Source of the DNA: Sympetrum striolatum
Taxonomy: Eukaryota; Arthropoda; Insecta; Odonata; Libellulidae
Length of the DNA stretch: 64,000 nt
Assembly (NCBI GenBank): GCA_947579665.1
Contig: OX388344.1
Span: 12,518,346 to 12,582,345 of the forward strand
Direction of reading: 5' to 3'
Shown: piece by piece, positions 14,169 through 28,800 of the stretch
How the letters are laid out: the number at the start of each line of letters is the position of its first letter
Position numbering within the stretch: position 1 is the stretch's first letter
Translations under genes and position numbers: made by a program
The notes under the pieces: model-generated
The model's input: the letters and a program-made list of their open reading frames with translations, nothing else
What the model was told of the DNA's origin: nothing
Databases searched by the model: none

Positions 14169-17100
14169 TCATCCAAATGCTGCCGAAAGATAATAATGAA
14201 AGTTAATTATATTTACTTTTGATAACAATGACGAATCACAACATAGGTACAGCAATAGCATTCTTATCCATTTGTACTTAGTTAATTTGAGTTCGCATCC
14301 CTCGAACAAGCACCATCTACCAGCACCACCCTGCTCCTTATATCGAATCATCATGGCTTTTGAAGTTCATCCAAATGCTGCCGAAAGATAATAATGAAAG
14401 TTAATTATATTTACTTTTGATAACAATTACGAATCACAAAATAGGTACAGCAATAGCATTCTTATCCATTTGTACTTAGTTAATTTGAGTTCGCATCCCT
14501 CGACCAAGCACCATCTTTCAGCACCACCCTGCTCCTTATATCGCATTGTCATGGCTTCGGAAGTTCATCCAAATGCTGCCGAAAGATAATAATGAAAGTT
14601 AATTATATTTACTTTTGATAACAATTACGAATCACAAAATAGGTACAGCAATAGCATTCTTATCCATTTGTACTTAGTTAATTTGAGTTCGCATCCCTCG
14701 ACCAAGCACCATCTTTCAGCACCACCCTGCTCCTTATATCGCATCGTCATGGCTTCGGAAGTTCATCCAAATGCTGCCGAAAGATAATAATGAAAGTTAA
14801 TTATATTTACTTTTGATAACAATTACGAATCACAAAATAGGTACAGCAATAGCATTCTTATCCATTTGTACTTAGTTAATTTGAGTTCGCATCCCTCGAC
14901 CAAGCACCATCTTTCAGCACCACCCTGCTCCTTATATCGCATCGTCATGGCTTCGGAAGTTCATCCATATGCTGCCGAAAGATAATAATGAAAGTTAATT
15001 ATATTTACTTTTGATAACAATGACGAATCACAACATAGGTACAGCAATAGCATTCTTATCCATTTGTACTTAGTTAATTTGAGTTCGCATCCCTCGACCA
15101 AGCACCATCTACCAGCACCACCCTGCTCCTTATATCGAATCATCATGGCATCGGAAGTTCATCCAAATGCTGCCGAAAGATAATAATGAAAGTTAATTAT
15201 ATTTACTTTTGATAACAATGACGAATCACAAAATAGGTACAGTAATAGCATTCTTATCCATTTGTACTTAGTTAATTTGAGTTCGCATCCCTCGACCAAG
15301 CACCATCTTTCAGCACCACCCTGCTCATTATATCGCATCGTCATGGCTTCGGAAGTTCATCCAAATGCTGCCGAAAGATAATAATGAAAGTTAATTATAT
15401 TTACTTTTGATAACAATTACGAATCACAAAATAGGTACAGTAATAGCATTGTTATCCATTTGTACTTAGTTAATTTGAGTTCGCATCCCTCGACCAAGCA
15501 CCATCTTTTAGCACCACCCTGCTCCTTATATCGCATCGTCATGGCTTCGGAAGTTCATCCAAATGCTGCCGAAAGATAATAATGAAAGTTAATTATATTT
15601 ACTTTTGATAACAATGACGAATCAGAAAATAGGTACAGTAATTGCATTCTTATCCATTTGTACTTAGTTAATTTGAGTTCGCATCCCTCGACCAAGCACC
15701 ATCTTTCAGCACCACCCTGCTCCTTATATCGCATCGTCATGGCTTCGGAAGTTCATCCAAATGCTGCCGAAAGATAATAATGAAAGTTAATTATATTTAC
15801 TTTTGATAACAATAACGAATCACAAAATAGGTACACCAATAGCATTCTTATCCATTTGTACTTAGTTAATTTGAGTTCACATCCCTCGACCAAGCACCAT
15901 CTTTCAGCACCACCCTGCTCCTTATATCGCATCGTCATGGCTTCGGAAGTTCATCCAAATGCTGCCGAAAGATAATAATGAAAGTTAATTATATTTACTT
16001 TTGATAACAATGACGAATCACAACATAGGTACAGCAATAGCATTCTTATCCATTTGTACTTAGTTAATTTGAGTTCGCATCCCTCGACCAAGCACCATCT
16101 ACCAGCACCACCCTGCTCCTTATATCGAATCATCATGGCATCGGAAGTTCATCCAAATGCTGCCGAAAGATAATAATGAAAGTTAATTATATTTACTTTT
16201 GATAACAATGACGAATCACAAAATAGGTACAGTAATAGCATTCTTATCCATTTGTACTTAGTTAATTTGAGTTCGCATCCCTCGACCAAGCACCATCTTT
16301 CAGCACCACCCTGCTCATTATATCGCATCGTCATGGCTTCGGAAGTTCATCCAAATGCTGCCGAAAGATAATAATGAAAGTTAATTATATTTACTTTTGA
16401 TAACAATGACGAATCACAACATAGGTACAGCAATAGCATTCTTATCCATTTGTACTTAGTTAATTTGAGTTCGCATCCCTCGACCAAGCACCATCTACCA
16501 GCACCACCCTGCTCCTTATATCGAATCATCATGGCTTCGGAAGTTCATCCAAATGCTGCCGAAAGATAATAATGAAAGTTAATTATATTTACTTTTGATA
16601 ACAATTACGAATCACAAAATAGGTACAGCAATAGCATTCTTATCCATTTGTACTTAGTTAATTTGAGTTCGCATCCCTCGACCAAGCACCATCTTTCAGC
16701 ACCACCCTGCTCCTTATATCGCATTGTCATGGCTTCGGAAGTTCATCCAAATGCTGCCGAAAGATAATAATGAAAGTTAATTATATTTACTTTTGATAAC
16801 AATTACGAATCACAAAATAGGTACAGCAATAGCATTCTTATCCATTTGTACTTAGTTAATTTGAGTTCGCATCCCTCGACCAAGCACCATCTTTCAGCAC
16901 CACCCTGCTCCTTATATCGCATCGTCATGGCTTCGGTAGTTCATCCAAATGCTGCCGAAAGATAATAATGAAAGTTAATTATATTTACTTTTGATAACAA
17001 TTACGAATCACAAAATAGGTACAGCAATAGCATTCTTATCCATTTGTACTTAGTTAATTTGAGTTCGCATCCCTCGACCAAGCACCATCTTTCAGCACCA

Positions 17101-17324
17101 CCCTGCTCCTTATATCGCATCGTCATGGCTTCGGAAGTTCATCCAAATGCTGCCGAAAGATAATAATGAAAGTTAATTATATTTACTTTTGATAACAATG
17201 ACGAATCACAAAATAGGTACAGCAATAGCATTCTTATCCATTTGTACTTAGTTAATTTTAGTTCGCATCCCTCGACCAAGCACCATCTTCCAGCACCACC
17301 CTGCTCCTTATATCGCATCGTCAT
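14169..17324. repeat. Interleaved 5- and 11-monomer duplications
   Basis: Two monomers at 14961-15344 match 15951-16334 at offset 990 (5 x 198), including the rare CTCATTATATCGC variant. Monomers from 14169 match those from 16347 at offset 2178 (11 x 198), including GCATTGTCATGG (14543, 16721). The two offsets overlap, which suggests successive unequal exchanges. Confidence 0.7.
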
Positions 17325-18329
17325 GGCTTCGGAAGTTCATCAAAATGCTGCCGAAAGATTATAATGAAAGTTAATTATATTTACTTTTGATAACAATGAC
17401 GAATCACAAAATAGGTACAGTAATAGCATTCTTATCCATTTGTACTTAGTTAATTTAAGTTCGCATCCCTCGACCAAGCACCATCTTTCAGCACCACCCT
17501 GCTCCTTATATCGCATCGTCATGGCTTCGGAAGTTCATCCAAATGCTGCCGAAAGATAATAATGAAAGTTAATTATATTTACTTTTGATAACAATTACGA
17601 ATCACAAAATAGGTACAGCAATAGCATTCTTATCCATTTGTACTTAGTTAATTTGAGTTCGCATCCCTCGACCAAGCACCATCTTTCAGCACCACCCTGC
17701 TCCTTATATCGCATCGTCATGGCTTCGGAAGTTCATCCAAATGCTGCCGAAAGATAATAATGAAAGTTAATTATATTTACTTTTGATAACAGTGACGAAT
17801 CACAAAGTAGGTACAGCAATAGCATTCTTATCCATTTGTACTTAGTTAATTTGAGTTCGCATCCCTCGACCAAGCACCATCTACCAGCACCACCCTGCTC
17901 CTTATATCGCATCGTCATGGCTTTGGAAGTTCATCCAAATGCTGCCGAAAGATAATAATGAAAGTTAATTATATTTACTTTTGATAACAATTACGAATCA
18001 CAAAATAGGTACAGTAATAGCATTCTTATCCATTTGAACTTAGTTAATTTGAGTTCGCATCCCTCGACCAAGCACCATCTTTCAGCACCACCCTGCTCCT
18101 TATATCGCATCGTCATGGCTTCGGAAGTTCATCCAAGTGCTGCCGAAAGATAATAATGAAAGTTAATTATATTTACTTTTGATAACAATTACGAATCACA
18201 AAATAGGTACAGTAATAGCATTCTTATCCATTTGTACTTAATTAATTTGAGTTCGCATCCCTCGACCAAGCACCATCTACCAGCACCACCCTGCTCCTTA
18301 TATCGCATCGTCATGGCTTCGGAAGTTCA

Positions 18330-21300
18330 TCCAAATGCTGCCGAAAGATAATAATGAAAGTTAATTATATTTACTTTTGATAACAATGACGAATCACAAA
18401 ATAGGTACAGCAATAGCATTCTTATCCATTTGTACTTAGTTAATTTGAGTTCGCATCCCTCGAACAAGCACCATCTTTAAGCACCACCCTGCTCCTTATA
18501 TCGCATCGTCATGGCTTCGGAAGTTCATCCAAATGCTGCCGAAAGATAATAATGAAAGTTAATTATATTTACTTTTGATAACAATGACGAATCACAAAAA
18601 AGGTACAGTAATAGCATTCTTATCCATTTGTACTTAGTTAATTTGAGTTCGCATCCCTCGACCAAGCACCATCTTTAAGCACCACCCTGCTCCTTATATC
18701 GCATCGTCATGGCTTCGGAAGTTCATCCAAATGCTGCCGAAAGATAATAATGAAAGTTAATTATATTTACTTTTGATAACAATGACGAATCACAAAATAG
18801 GTACAGTAATAGCATTCTTATCCATTTGTACTTAGTTAATTTGAGTTCGCATCCCTCGACCAAGCACCATCTTTCAGCACCACCCTGCTCCTTATATCGC
18901 ATTGTCATGGCTTCGGAAGTTCATCCAAATGCTGCCGAAAGATAATAATGAAAGTTAATTATATTTACTTTTGATAACAATGACGAATCACAAAATAGGT
19001 ACAGTAATAGCATTCTTATCCATTTGTACTTAGTTAATTTGAGTTCGCATCCCTCGACCAAGCACCATCTTTAAGCACCACCCTGCTCCTTATATCGCAT
19101 CGTCATGGCTTCGGAAGTTCATCCAAATGCTGCCGAAAGATAATAATGAAAGTTAATTATATTTACTTTTGATAACAATTACGAATCACAAAATAGGTAC
19201 AGCAATAGCATTCTTATCCATTTGTACTTAGTTAATTTGAGTTCGCATCCCTCGACCAAGCACCATCTTTCAGCACCACCCTGCTCCTTATATCGCATCG
19301 TCATGGCTTCGGAAGTTCATCCAAATGCTGCCGTAAGATAATAATGAAAGTTAATTATATTTACTTTTGATAACAATTACGAATCACAAAATAGGTACAG
19401 TAATAGCATTCTTATCCATTTGTACTTAGTTAATTTGAGTTCGCATCCCTCGACCAAGCACCATCTTTCAGCACCACCCTGCTCCTTATATCGCATCGTC
19501 ATAGCTTCGGAAGTTCATCCAAATGCTGCCGAAAGATAATAATGAAAGTTAATTATATTTATTTTGATAACAATTACGAATCACAAAATAGGTACAGCAA
19601 TAGCATTCTTATCCATTTGTACTTAGTTAATTTGAGTTCGCATCCCTCGACCAAGCACCATCTTTCAGCACCACCCTGCTCCTTATATCGCATCGTCATG
19701 GCTTCGGAAGTTCATCCAAATGCTGCCGAAAGATAATAATGAAAGTTAATTATATTTACTTCTGATAACAATGACGAATCACAAAATAGGTACAGTAATA
19801 GCATTCTTATCCATTTGTACTTAGTTAATTTGAGTTCGCATCCCTCGACCAAGCACCATCTTTCAGCACCACCCTGCTCCTTATATCGCATCGTCATGGC
19901 TTCGGAAGTTCATCCAAATGCTGCCGAAAGATAATAATGAAAGTTAATTATATTTACTTTTGATAACAATGACGAATCACAACATAGGTACAGCAATAGC
20001 ATTCTTATCCATTTGTACTTAGTTAATTTGAGTTCGCATCCCTCGACCAAGCACCATCTTTCAGCACCACCCTGCTCCTTATATCGAATCATCATGGCTT
20101 CGGAAGTTCATCCAAATGCTGCCGAAAGATAATAATGAAAGTTAATTATATTTACTTTTGATAACAATTACGAATCACAAAATAGGTACAGTAATAGCAT
20201 TCTTATCCATTTGTACTTAGTTAATTTGAGTTCGCATCCCTCGACCAAGCACCATCTTTCAGCACCACCCTGCTCCTTATATCGCATCGTCATGGCTTCG
20301 GAAGTTCATCCAAATGCTGCCGAAAGATAATAATGAAAGTTAATTATATTTACTTTTGATAACAATGACGAATCACAACATAGGTACAGCAATAGCATTC
20401 TTATCCATTTGTACTTAGTTAATTTGAGTTCGCATCCCTCGACCAAGCACCATCTTTCATCACCACCCTGCTCCTTATATCGAATCATCATGGCTTCGGA
20501 AGTTCATCCAAATGCTGCCGAAAGATAATAATGAAAGTTAATTATATTTACTTTTGATAACAATTACGAATCACAAAATAGGTACAGCAATAGCATTCTT
20601 ATCCATTTGTACTTAGTTAATTTGAGTTCGCATCCCTCGACCAAGCACCATCTTTCAGCACCACCCTGCTCCTTATATCGAATCATCATGGCTTCGGAAG
20701 TTCATCCAAATGCTGCCGAAAGATAATAATGAAAGTAAATTATATTTACTTTTGATAACAATGACGAATCACAAAATAGGTACAGCAATAGCATTCTTAT
20801 CCATTTGTACTTAGTTAATTTGAGTTCGTATCCCTCGACCAAGCACCATCTTTCAGCACCACCCTGCTCCTTCTATCGCATCGTCATGGCTTCGGAAGTT
20901 CATCCAAATGCTGCCGAAAGATAATAATGAAAGTTAATTATATTTACTTTTGATAACAATTACGAATCACAAAATAGGTACAGCAATAGCATTCTTATCC
21001 ATTTGTACTTAGTTAATTTGAGTTCGCATCCCTCGACCAAGCACCATCTTTCAGCACCACCCTGCTCTTATATCGCATCGTCATGGCTTCGGAAGTTCAT
21101 CCAAATGCTGCCGAAAGATAATAATGAAAGTTAATTATATTTACTTTTGATAACAATTACGAATCACAAAATAGGTACAGCAATAGCATTCTTATCCATT
21201 TGTACTTAGTTAATTTGAGTTCGCATCCCTCGATCAAGCACCATCTTTCAGCACCACCCTGCTCCTTATATCGCATCGTCATGGCTTCGGAAGTTCATCC

Positions 21301-22660
21301 AAATGCTGCCGAAAGATAATAATGAAAGTTAATTATATTTACTTTTGATAACAATTACGAATCACAAAATAGGTACAGCAATAGCATTCTTATCCATTTG
21401 TACTTAGTTAATTTGAGTTCGCATCCCTCAACCAAGCACCATCTTTCAGCACCACCCTGCTCCTTATATCGCATCGTCATGGCTTCGGAAGTTCATCCAA
21501 ATGCTGCCGAAAGATAATAATGAAAGTTAATTATATTTACTTTTGATAACAATGACGAATCACAAAATAGGTACAGCAATAGCATTCTTATCCATTTGTA
21601 CTTAGTTAATTTGAGTTCGCATCCCTCGAACAAGCACCATCTTTAAGCACCACCCTGCTCCTTATATCGCATCGTCATGGCTTCGGAAGTTCATCCAAAT
21701 GCTGCCGAAAGATAATAATGAAAGTTAATTATATTTACTTTTGATAACAATGACGAATCACAAAAAAGGTACAGTAATAGCATTCTTATCCATTTGTACT
21801 TAGTTAATTTGAGTTCGCATCCCTCGACCAAGCACCATCTTTAAGCACCACCCTGCTCCTTATATCGCATCGTCATGGCTTCGGAAGTTCATCCAAATGC
21901 TGCCGAAAGATAATAATGAAAGTTAATTATATTTACTTTTGATAACAATGACGAATCACAAAATAGGTACAGTAATAGCATTCTTATCCATTTGTACTTA
22001 GTTAATTTGAGTTCGCATCCCTCGACCAAGCACCATCTTTCAGCACCACCCTGCTCCTTATATCGCATCGTCATGGCTTCGGAAGTTCATCCAAATGCTG
22101 CCGAAAGATAATAATGAATGTTAATTATATTTACTTTTGATAACAATTACGAATCACAATATATGTACAGTAAAAGCATTCTTATCCATTTGTACTTAGT
22201 TAATTTGAGTTCGCATCCCTCGACCAAGCACCATCTTTCAGCACCACCCTGCTCCTTATATCGCATCGTCATGGCTTCGGAAGTTCATCCAAATGCTGCC
22301 GTAAGATAATAATGAAAGTTAATTATATTTACTTTTGATAACAATTACGAATCACAAAATAGGTACAGTAATAGCATTCTTATCCATTTGTACTTAGTTA
22401 ATTTGAGTTCGCATCCCTCGACCAAGCACCATCTTTCAGCACCACCCTGCTCCTTATATCGCATCGTCATAGCTTCGGAAGTTCATCCAAATGCTGCCGA
22501 AAGATAATAATGAAAGTTAATTATATTTATTTTGATAACAATTACGAATCACAAAATAGGTACAGCAATAGCATTCTTATCCATTTGTACTTAGTTAATT
22601 TGAGTTCGCATCCCTCGACCAAGCACCATCTACCAGCACCACCCTGCTCCTAATATTGCA
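18330..22660. repeat. Partly duplicated block with one monomer gained or lost
   Basis: 18.33-18.9 kb matches 21.5-22.07 kb at offset 3166: CTCGAACAAG with CTTTAAGC, the CACAAAAAAGG monomer (18595, 21761) and the open-frame monomers at 18723 and 21889. Further right the match continues at offset 2968: CCGTAAG (19331, 22299), ATAGCTTCGG (19501, 22469) and the one-base-short TTTATTTTG monomer (19561, 22529). The two offsets differ by exactly 198, so one monomer (the CTTTAAGC copy near 19071) is present only in the first block. Confidence 0.8.
20300..21510. repeat. Displaced copy of part of the 10-monomer block
   Basis: About six monomers match 11390-12600 at offset 8908, which is 45 x 198 minus 2. 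Shared markers are the GAATCATC monomers, GAAAGTAAATTAT, CCTTCTATCGC (20871), CTGCTCTTATATC, CTCGATCAAG and CTCAACCAAG, in the same order. Private changes such as TTTCATCACC (20457) and GTTCGTATCCC (20825) have arisen since. Confidence 0.8.
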
Positions 22661-22899
22661 TCGTCATGGCTTCGGAAGTTCATCCAAATGCTGCCGAAAG
22701 ATAATAATGAAAGTTAATTATATTTACTTTTGATAACAATTACGAATCACAAAATAGGTACACCAATAGCATTCTTATCCATTTGTACTTAGTTAATTTG
22801 AGTTCGCATCCCTCGACCAAGCACCATCTACCAGCACCATCCTGCTCCTTATATCGCATCGTCATGGCTTCGGAAGTTCATCCAAATGCTGCCGAAAGA

Positions 22900-25800
22900 T
22901 CATAATGAAAGTTAAATATATTTACTTTTGATAACAATTACGAATCACAAAATAGGTACAGCAATAGCATTCTTATCCATTTGTACTTAGTTAATTTGAG
23001 TTCGCATCCCTCGACCAAGCACCATCTACCAGCACCACCCTGCTCCTTGTATCGCATCGTCATGGCTTCGGAAGTTCATCCAAATGCTGCCGAAAGATAA
23101 TAATGAAAGTTAATTATATTTACTTTTGATAACAATTACGAATCACAAAATAGGTACAGTAATAGCATTCTTATCCATTTGTACTTAGTTAATTTGAGTT
23201 CGCATCCCTCGACCAAGCACCATCTACCAGCACCACCCTGCTCCTTATATCGCATCGTCATGGCTTCGGAAGTTCATCCAAATGCTGCCGAACGATAATA
23301 ATGAAAGTTAATTATATTTACTTTTGATAACAATTACGAATCACAAAATAGGTACAGCAATAGCATTCTTATCCATTTGTACTTAGTTAATTTGAGTTCG
23401 CATCCCTCGACCAAGCACCATCTTTCAGCACCACCCTGCTCCTTATATCGCATCGTCATGGCTTCGGAAGTTCATCCAAATGCTGCCGAAAGATAATAAT
23501 GAAAGTTAATTATATTTACTTTTGAAAACAATTTCGAATCACAAAAAGGTACAGCAATAGCATTCTTATCCATTTGTACTTAGTTAATTTGAGTTCACAT
23601 CCCTCGACCAAGCACCATCTTTCAGCACCACCCTGCTCATTATATCGCATCGTCATGGCTTCGGAAGTTCATCCAAATGCTGCCGAAAGATAATAATGAA
23701 AGTTAATTATATTTACTTTTGATAACAATGACGAATCACAAAATAGGTACAGCAATAGCATTCTTATCCATTTGTACTTAGTTAATTTGAGTTCGCATCC
23801 CTCGACCAAGCACCATCTTTCAGCACCACCCTGCTCCTTATATCGCATCGTCATGGCTTCGGAAGTTCATCCAAATGCTGCCGAAAGATAATAATGAAAG
23901 TTAATTATATTTACTTTTGATAACAATTACGAATCACAAAATAGGTACAGCAATAGCATTCTTATCCATTTGTACTTAGTTAATTTGAGTTCGCATCCCT
24001 CGACCAAGCACCATCTTTCAGCACCACCCTGCTCGTTATATCGCATCGTCATGGCTTCGGAAGTTCATCCAAATGCTGCCGAAAGATAATAATGAAAGTT
24101 AATTATATTTACTTTTGATAACAATTACGAATCACAAAATAGGTACAGCAATAGCATTCTTATCCATTTGTACTTAGTTAATTTGAGTTCGCATCCCTCG
24201 ACCAAGCTCCATCTTTCAGCACCACCCTGCTCCTTATATCGCATCGTCATGGCTTCGGAAGTTCATCCAAATGCTGCCGAAAGATAATAATGAAAGTTAA
24301 TTATATTTACTTTTGATAACAATTACGAATCACAAAATAGGTACAGTAATAGCATTCTTTTCCATTTGTACTTAGTTAATTTGAGTTCGCATCCCTCGAC
24401 CAAGCACCATCTTTCAGCACCACCCTGCTCCTTATATCGCATCGTCATGGCTTCGGAAGTTCATATAAATGCTTCCGAAAGATAATAATGAAAGTTAATT
24501 ATATTTACTTTTGATAACAATTACGAATCACAAAATAGGTACAGCAATAGCATTCTTATCCATTTGTACTTAGTTAATTTGAGTTAACATCCCTCGACCA
24601 AGCACCATCTACCAGCACCACCCTGCTCCTTATATCGCATCGTCATGGCTTCGGAAGTTCATCGAAATGCTGCCGAAAGATAATAATGAAAGTTAATTAT
24701 ATTTACTTTTGATAACAATTACGAATCACAAAATAGGTACAGTAATAGCATTCTTATCCATTTGTACTTAGTTAATTTGAGTTCGCATCCCTTGACCAAG
24801 CACCATCTACCAGCACCACCCTGCTCCTTATATCGCATCGTCATGGCTTCGGAAGTTCATCCAAATGCTGCCGAAAGATAATAATGAAAGTTAATTATAT
24901 TTACTTTTGATAACAATGACGAATCACAAAATAGGTACAGCAATAGCATTCTTATCCATTTGTACTTAGTTAATTTGAGTTCGCATCCCTCGACCAAGCA
25001 CCATCTACCAGCACCACCCTGCTCCTTATATCGCATCGTCATGGCTTCGGAAGTTAATCCAAATACTGCCGAAAGATAATAATGAAAGTTAATTATATTT
25101 ACTTTTGATAACAATTACGAATCACAAAATAGGTACAGCAATAGCATTCTTATCCATTTGTACTTAGTTAATTTGAGTTCGCATCCCTCGACCAAGCACC
25201 ATCTTTCAGCACCACCCTGCTCCTTATATCGCATCGTCATGGCTTCGGAAGTTCATCCAAATGCTGCCGAAAGATAATAATGAAAGTTAATTATATTTAC
25301 TTTTGATAACAATTACGAATCACAAAATAGGTACAGCAATAGCATTCTTATCCATTTCTACTTAGTTAATTTGAGTTCGCATCCCTCGACCAAGCACCAT
25401 CTTTCAGCACCACCCTGCTCCTTATATCGCATCGTCATGGCTTCGGAAGTTCATCCAAATGCTGCCGAAAGATAATAATGAAAGTTAATTATATTTACTT
25501 TTGATAACAATTACGAATCACAAAATAGGTACAGTAATAGCATTCTTATCCATTTGTACTTAGTTAATTTGAGTTCGCATCCCTCGACCAAGCACCATCT
25601 TTCAGCACCACCCTGCTCCTTATATCGCATCGTCATGGCTTCGGAAGTTCATCCAAATGCTGCCGAAAGATAATAATGAAAGTTAATTAGATTTACTTTT
25701 GATAACAATTACGAATCACAAAATAGGTACAGTAAAAGCATTCTTATCCATTTGTACTTAGTTAATTTGTGTTCGCATCCCTCGACCAAGCACCATCTAC

Positions 25801-28800
25801 CAGCACCATCCTGCTCCTTATATCGAATCGTCATGGCTTCGGAAGTTCATCCAAATGCTGCCGAAAGATAATAATGAAAGTTAATTATATTTACTTTTGA
25901 TAACAATTACAAATCACAAAATAGGTACAGCAATAGCATTCTTATCCATTTGTACTTAGTTAATTTGAGTTCGCATCCCTCGACCAAGCACCATCTACCA
26001 GCACCACCCTGCTCCTTATATCGCATCGTCATGGCTTCGGAAGTTCATCCAAATGCTGCCGAAAGATAATAATGAAAGTGAATTATATTTACTTTTGATA
26101 ACAATGACGAATCACAAAATAGTTACAGCAATAGCATTCTTATCCATTTGTTCTTAGTTAATTTGAGTTCGCATCCCTCGACCAAGCACCATCTTTCAGC
26201 ACCACCCTGCTCCTTATATCGCATCGTCATGGCTTCGGAAGTTCATCCAAATGCTGCCGAAAGATAATAATGAAAGTTAATTATATTTACTTTTGATAAC
26301 AATTACGAATCACAAAATGGGTACAGTAATAGCATTCTTATCCATTTGTACTTAGTTAATTTGAGTTCGCATCCCTCGACCAAGCACCATCTTTCAGCAC
26401 CACCCTGCTCCTTATATCGCATCGTCATGGCTTCGGAAGTTCATCCAAATGCTGCCGAAAGATAATAATGAAAGTTAATTATATTTACTTTTGATAACAA
26501 TTACGAATCACAAAATAGGTACAGTAATAGCATTCTTATTCATTTGTACTTAGTTAATTTGAGTTCGCATCCCTCGACCAAGCACCATCTTTCAGCACCA
26601 CCCTGCTCCTTTTATCGCATCGTCATGGCTTCGGAAGTTCATCCAAATGCTGCCGAAAGATAATAATGAAAGTTAATTATATTTACTTTTGATAACAATT
26701 ACGAATCACAAAATAGGTACAGCAATAGCATTCTTATCCATTTGTACTTAGTTAATTTGAGTTCGCATCCCTCGACCAAGCACCATCTTTCAGCACCACC
26801 CTGCTCCTTATATCGCATCGTGATGGCTTCGGAAGTTCATCCAAATGCTGCCGAAAGATAATAATGAAAGTTAATTATATTTACTTTTGATAACAATTAC
26901 GAATCACAAAATAGGTACAGTAAAAGCATTCTTATCCATTTGTACTTAGTTAATTTGTGTTCGCATCCCTCGACCAAGCACCATCTACCAGCACCACCCT
27001 GCTCCTTATATCGCATCGTCATGGCTTCGGAAGTTCATCCAAATGCTGCCGAAAGATAATAATGAAAGTGAATTATATTTACTTTTGATAACAATGACGA
27101 ATCACAAAATAGTTACAGCAATAGCATTCTTATCCATTTGTTCTTAGTTAATTTGAGTTCGCATCCCTCGACCAAGCACCATCTTTCAGCACCACCCTGC
27201 TCCTTATATCGCATCGTCATGGCTTCGGAAGTTCATCCAAATGCTGCCGAAAGATAATAATGAAAGTTAATTATATTTACTTTTGATAACAATTACGAAT
27301 CACAAAATGGGTACAGTAATAGCATTCTTATCCATTTGTACTTAGTTAATTTGAGTTCGCATCCCTCGACCAAGCTCCATCTTTCAGCACCACCCTGCTC
27401 CTTATATCGCATCGTCATGGCTTCGGAAGTTCATCCAAATGCTGCCGAAAGATAATAATGAAAGTTAATTATATTTACTTTTGATAACAATTACGAATCA
27501 CAAAATAGGTACAGTAATAGCATTCTTATTCATTTGTACTTAGTTAATTTGAGTTCGCATCCCTCGACCAAGCACCATCTTTCAGCACCACCCTGCTCCT
27601 TTTATCGCATCGTCATGGCTTCGGAAGTTCATCCAAATGCTGCCGAAAGATAATAATGAAAGTTAATTATATTTACTTTTGATAACAATTACGAATCACA
27701 AAATAGGTACAGCAATAGCATTCTTATCCATTTGTACTTAGTTAATTTGAGTTCGCATCCCTCGACCAAGCACCATCTTTCAGCACCACCCTGCTCCTTA
27801 TATCGCATCGTGATGGCTTCGGAAGTTCATCCAAATGCTGCCGAAAGATAATAATGAAAGTTAATTATATTTACTTTTGATAACAATTACGAATCACAAA
27901 ATAGGTACAGTAAAAGCATTCTTATCCATTTGTACTTAGTTAATTTGAGTTCGCATCCCTCGACCAAGCACCATCTTTCAGCACCACCCTGCTCCTTATA
28001 TCGCATCGTCATGGCTTCGGAAGTTCATCCAAATGCTGCCGAAAGATAATAATGAAAGTTAATTATATTTACTTTTGATAACAATTACGAATCACAAAAT
28101 AGGTACAGCAATAGCATTCTTATCCATTTGTACTTAGTTAATTTGAGTTCGCATCCCTCGAACAAGCACCATCTTTCAGCACCACCCTGCTCCTTATATC
28201 GCATCGTCATGGCTTCGGAAGTTCATCCAAATGCTGCCGAAAGATAATAATGAAAGTTAATATATTTACTTTTGATAACAATTACGAATCACAAAATAGG
28301 TACAGCAATAGCATTCTTATCCATTTGTACTTAGTTAATTTGAGTTCGCATCCCTCGAACAAGCACCATCTTTCAGCACCACCCTGCTCCTTATATCGCA
28401 TTGTCATGTCTTCGGAAGTTCATCCAAATGCTGCCGAAAGATAATAATGAAAGTTAATTATATTTACTTTTGATAACAATTACGAATCACAAAATAGGTA
28501 CAGCAATAGCATTCTTATCCATTTGTACTTAGTTAATTTGAGTTCGCATCCCTCGACCAAGCACCATCTTTCAGCACCACCCTGCTCCTTATATCGCATC
28601 GTCATGGCTTCGGAAGTTCATCCAACTGCTGCCGAAAGATAATAATGAAAGTTAATTATATTTACTTTTGATAACAATTACGAATCACAAAATAGGTAGA
28701 GTAATAGCATTCTTATTCATTTGTACTTAGTTAATTTGAGTTCCCATCCCTCGACCAAGCACCATCTTTCAGCACCACCCTGCTCCTTATATCGCATCGT

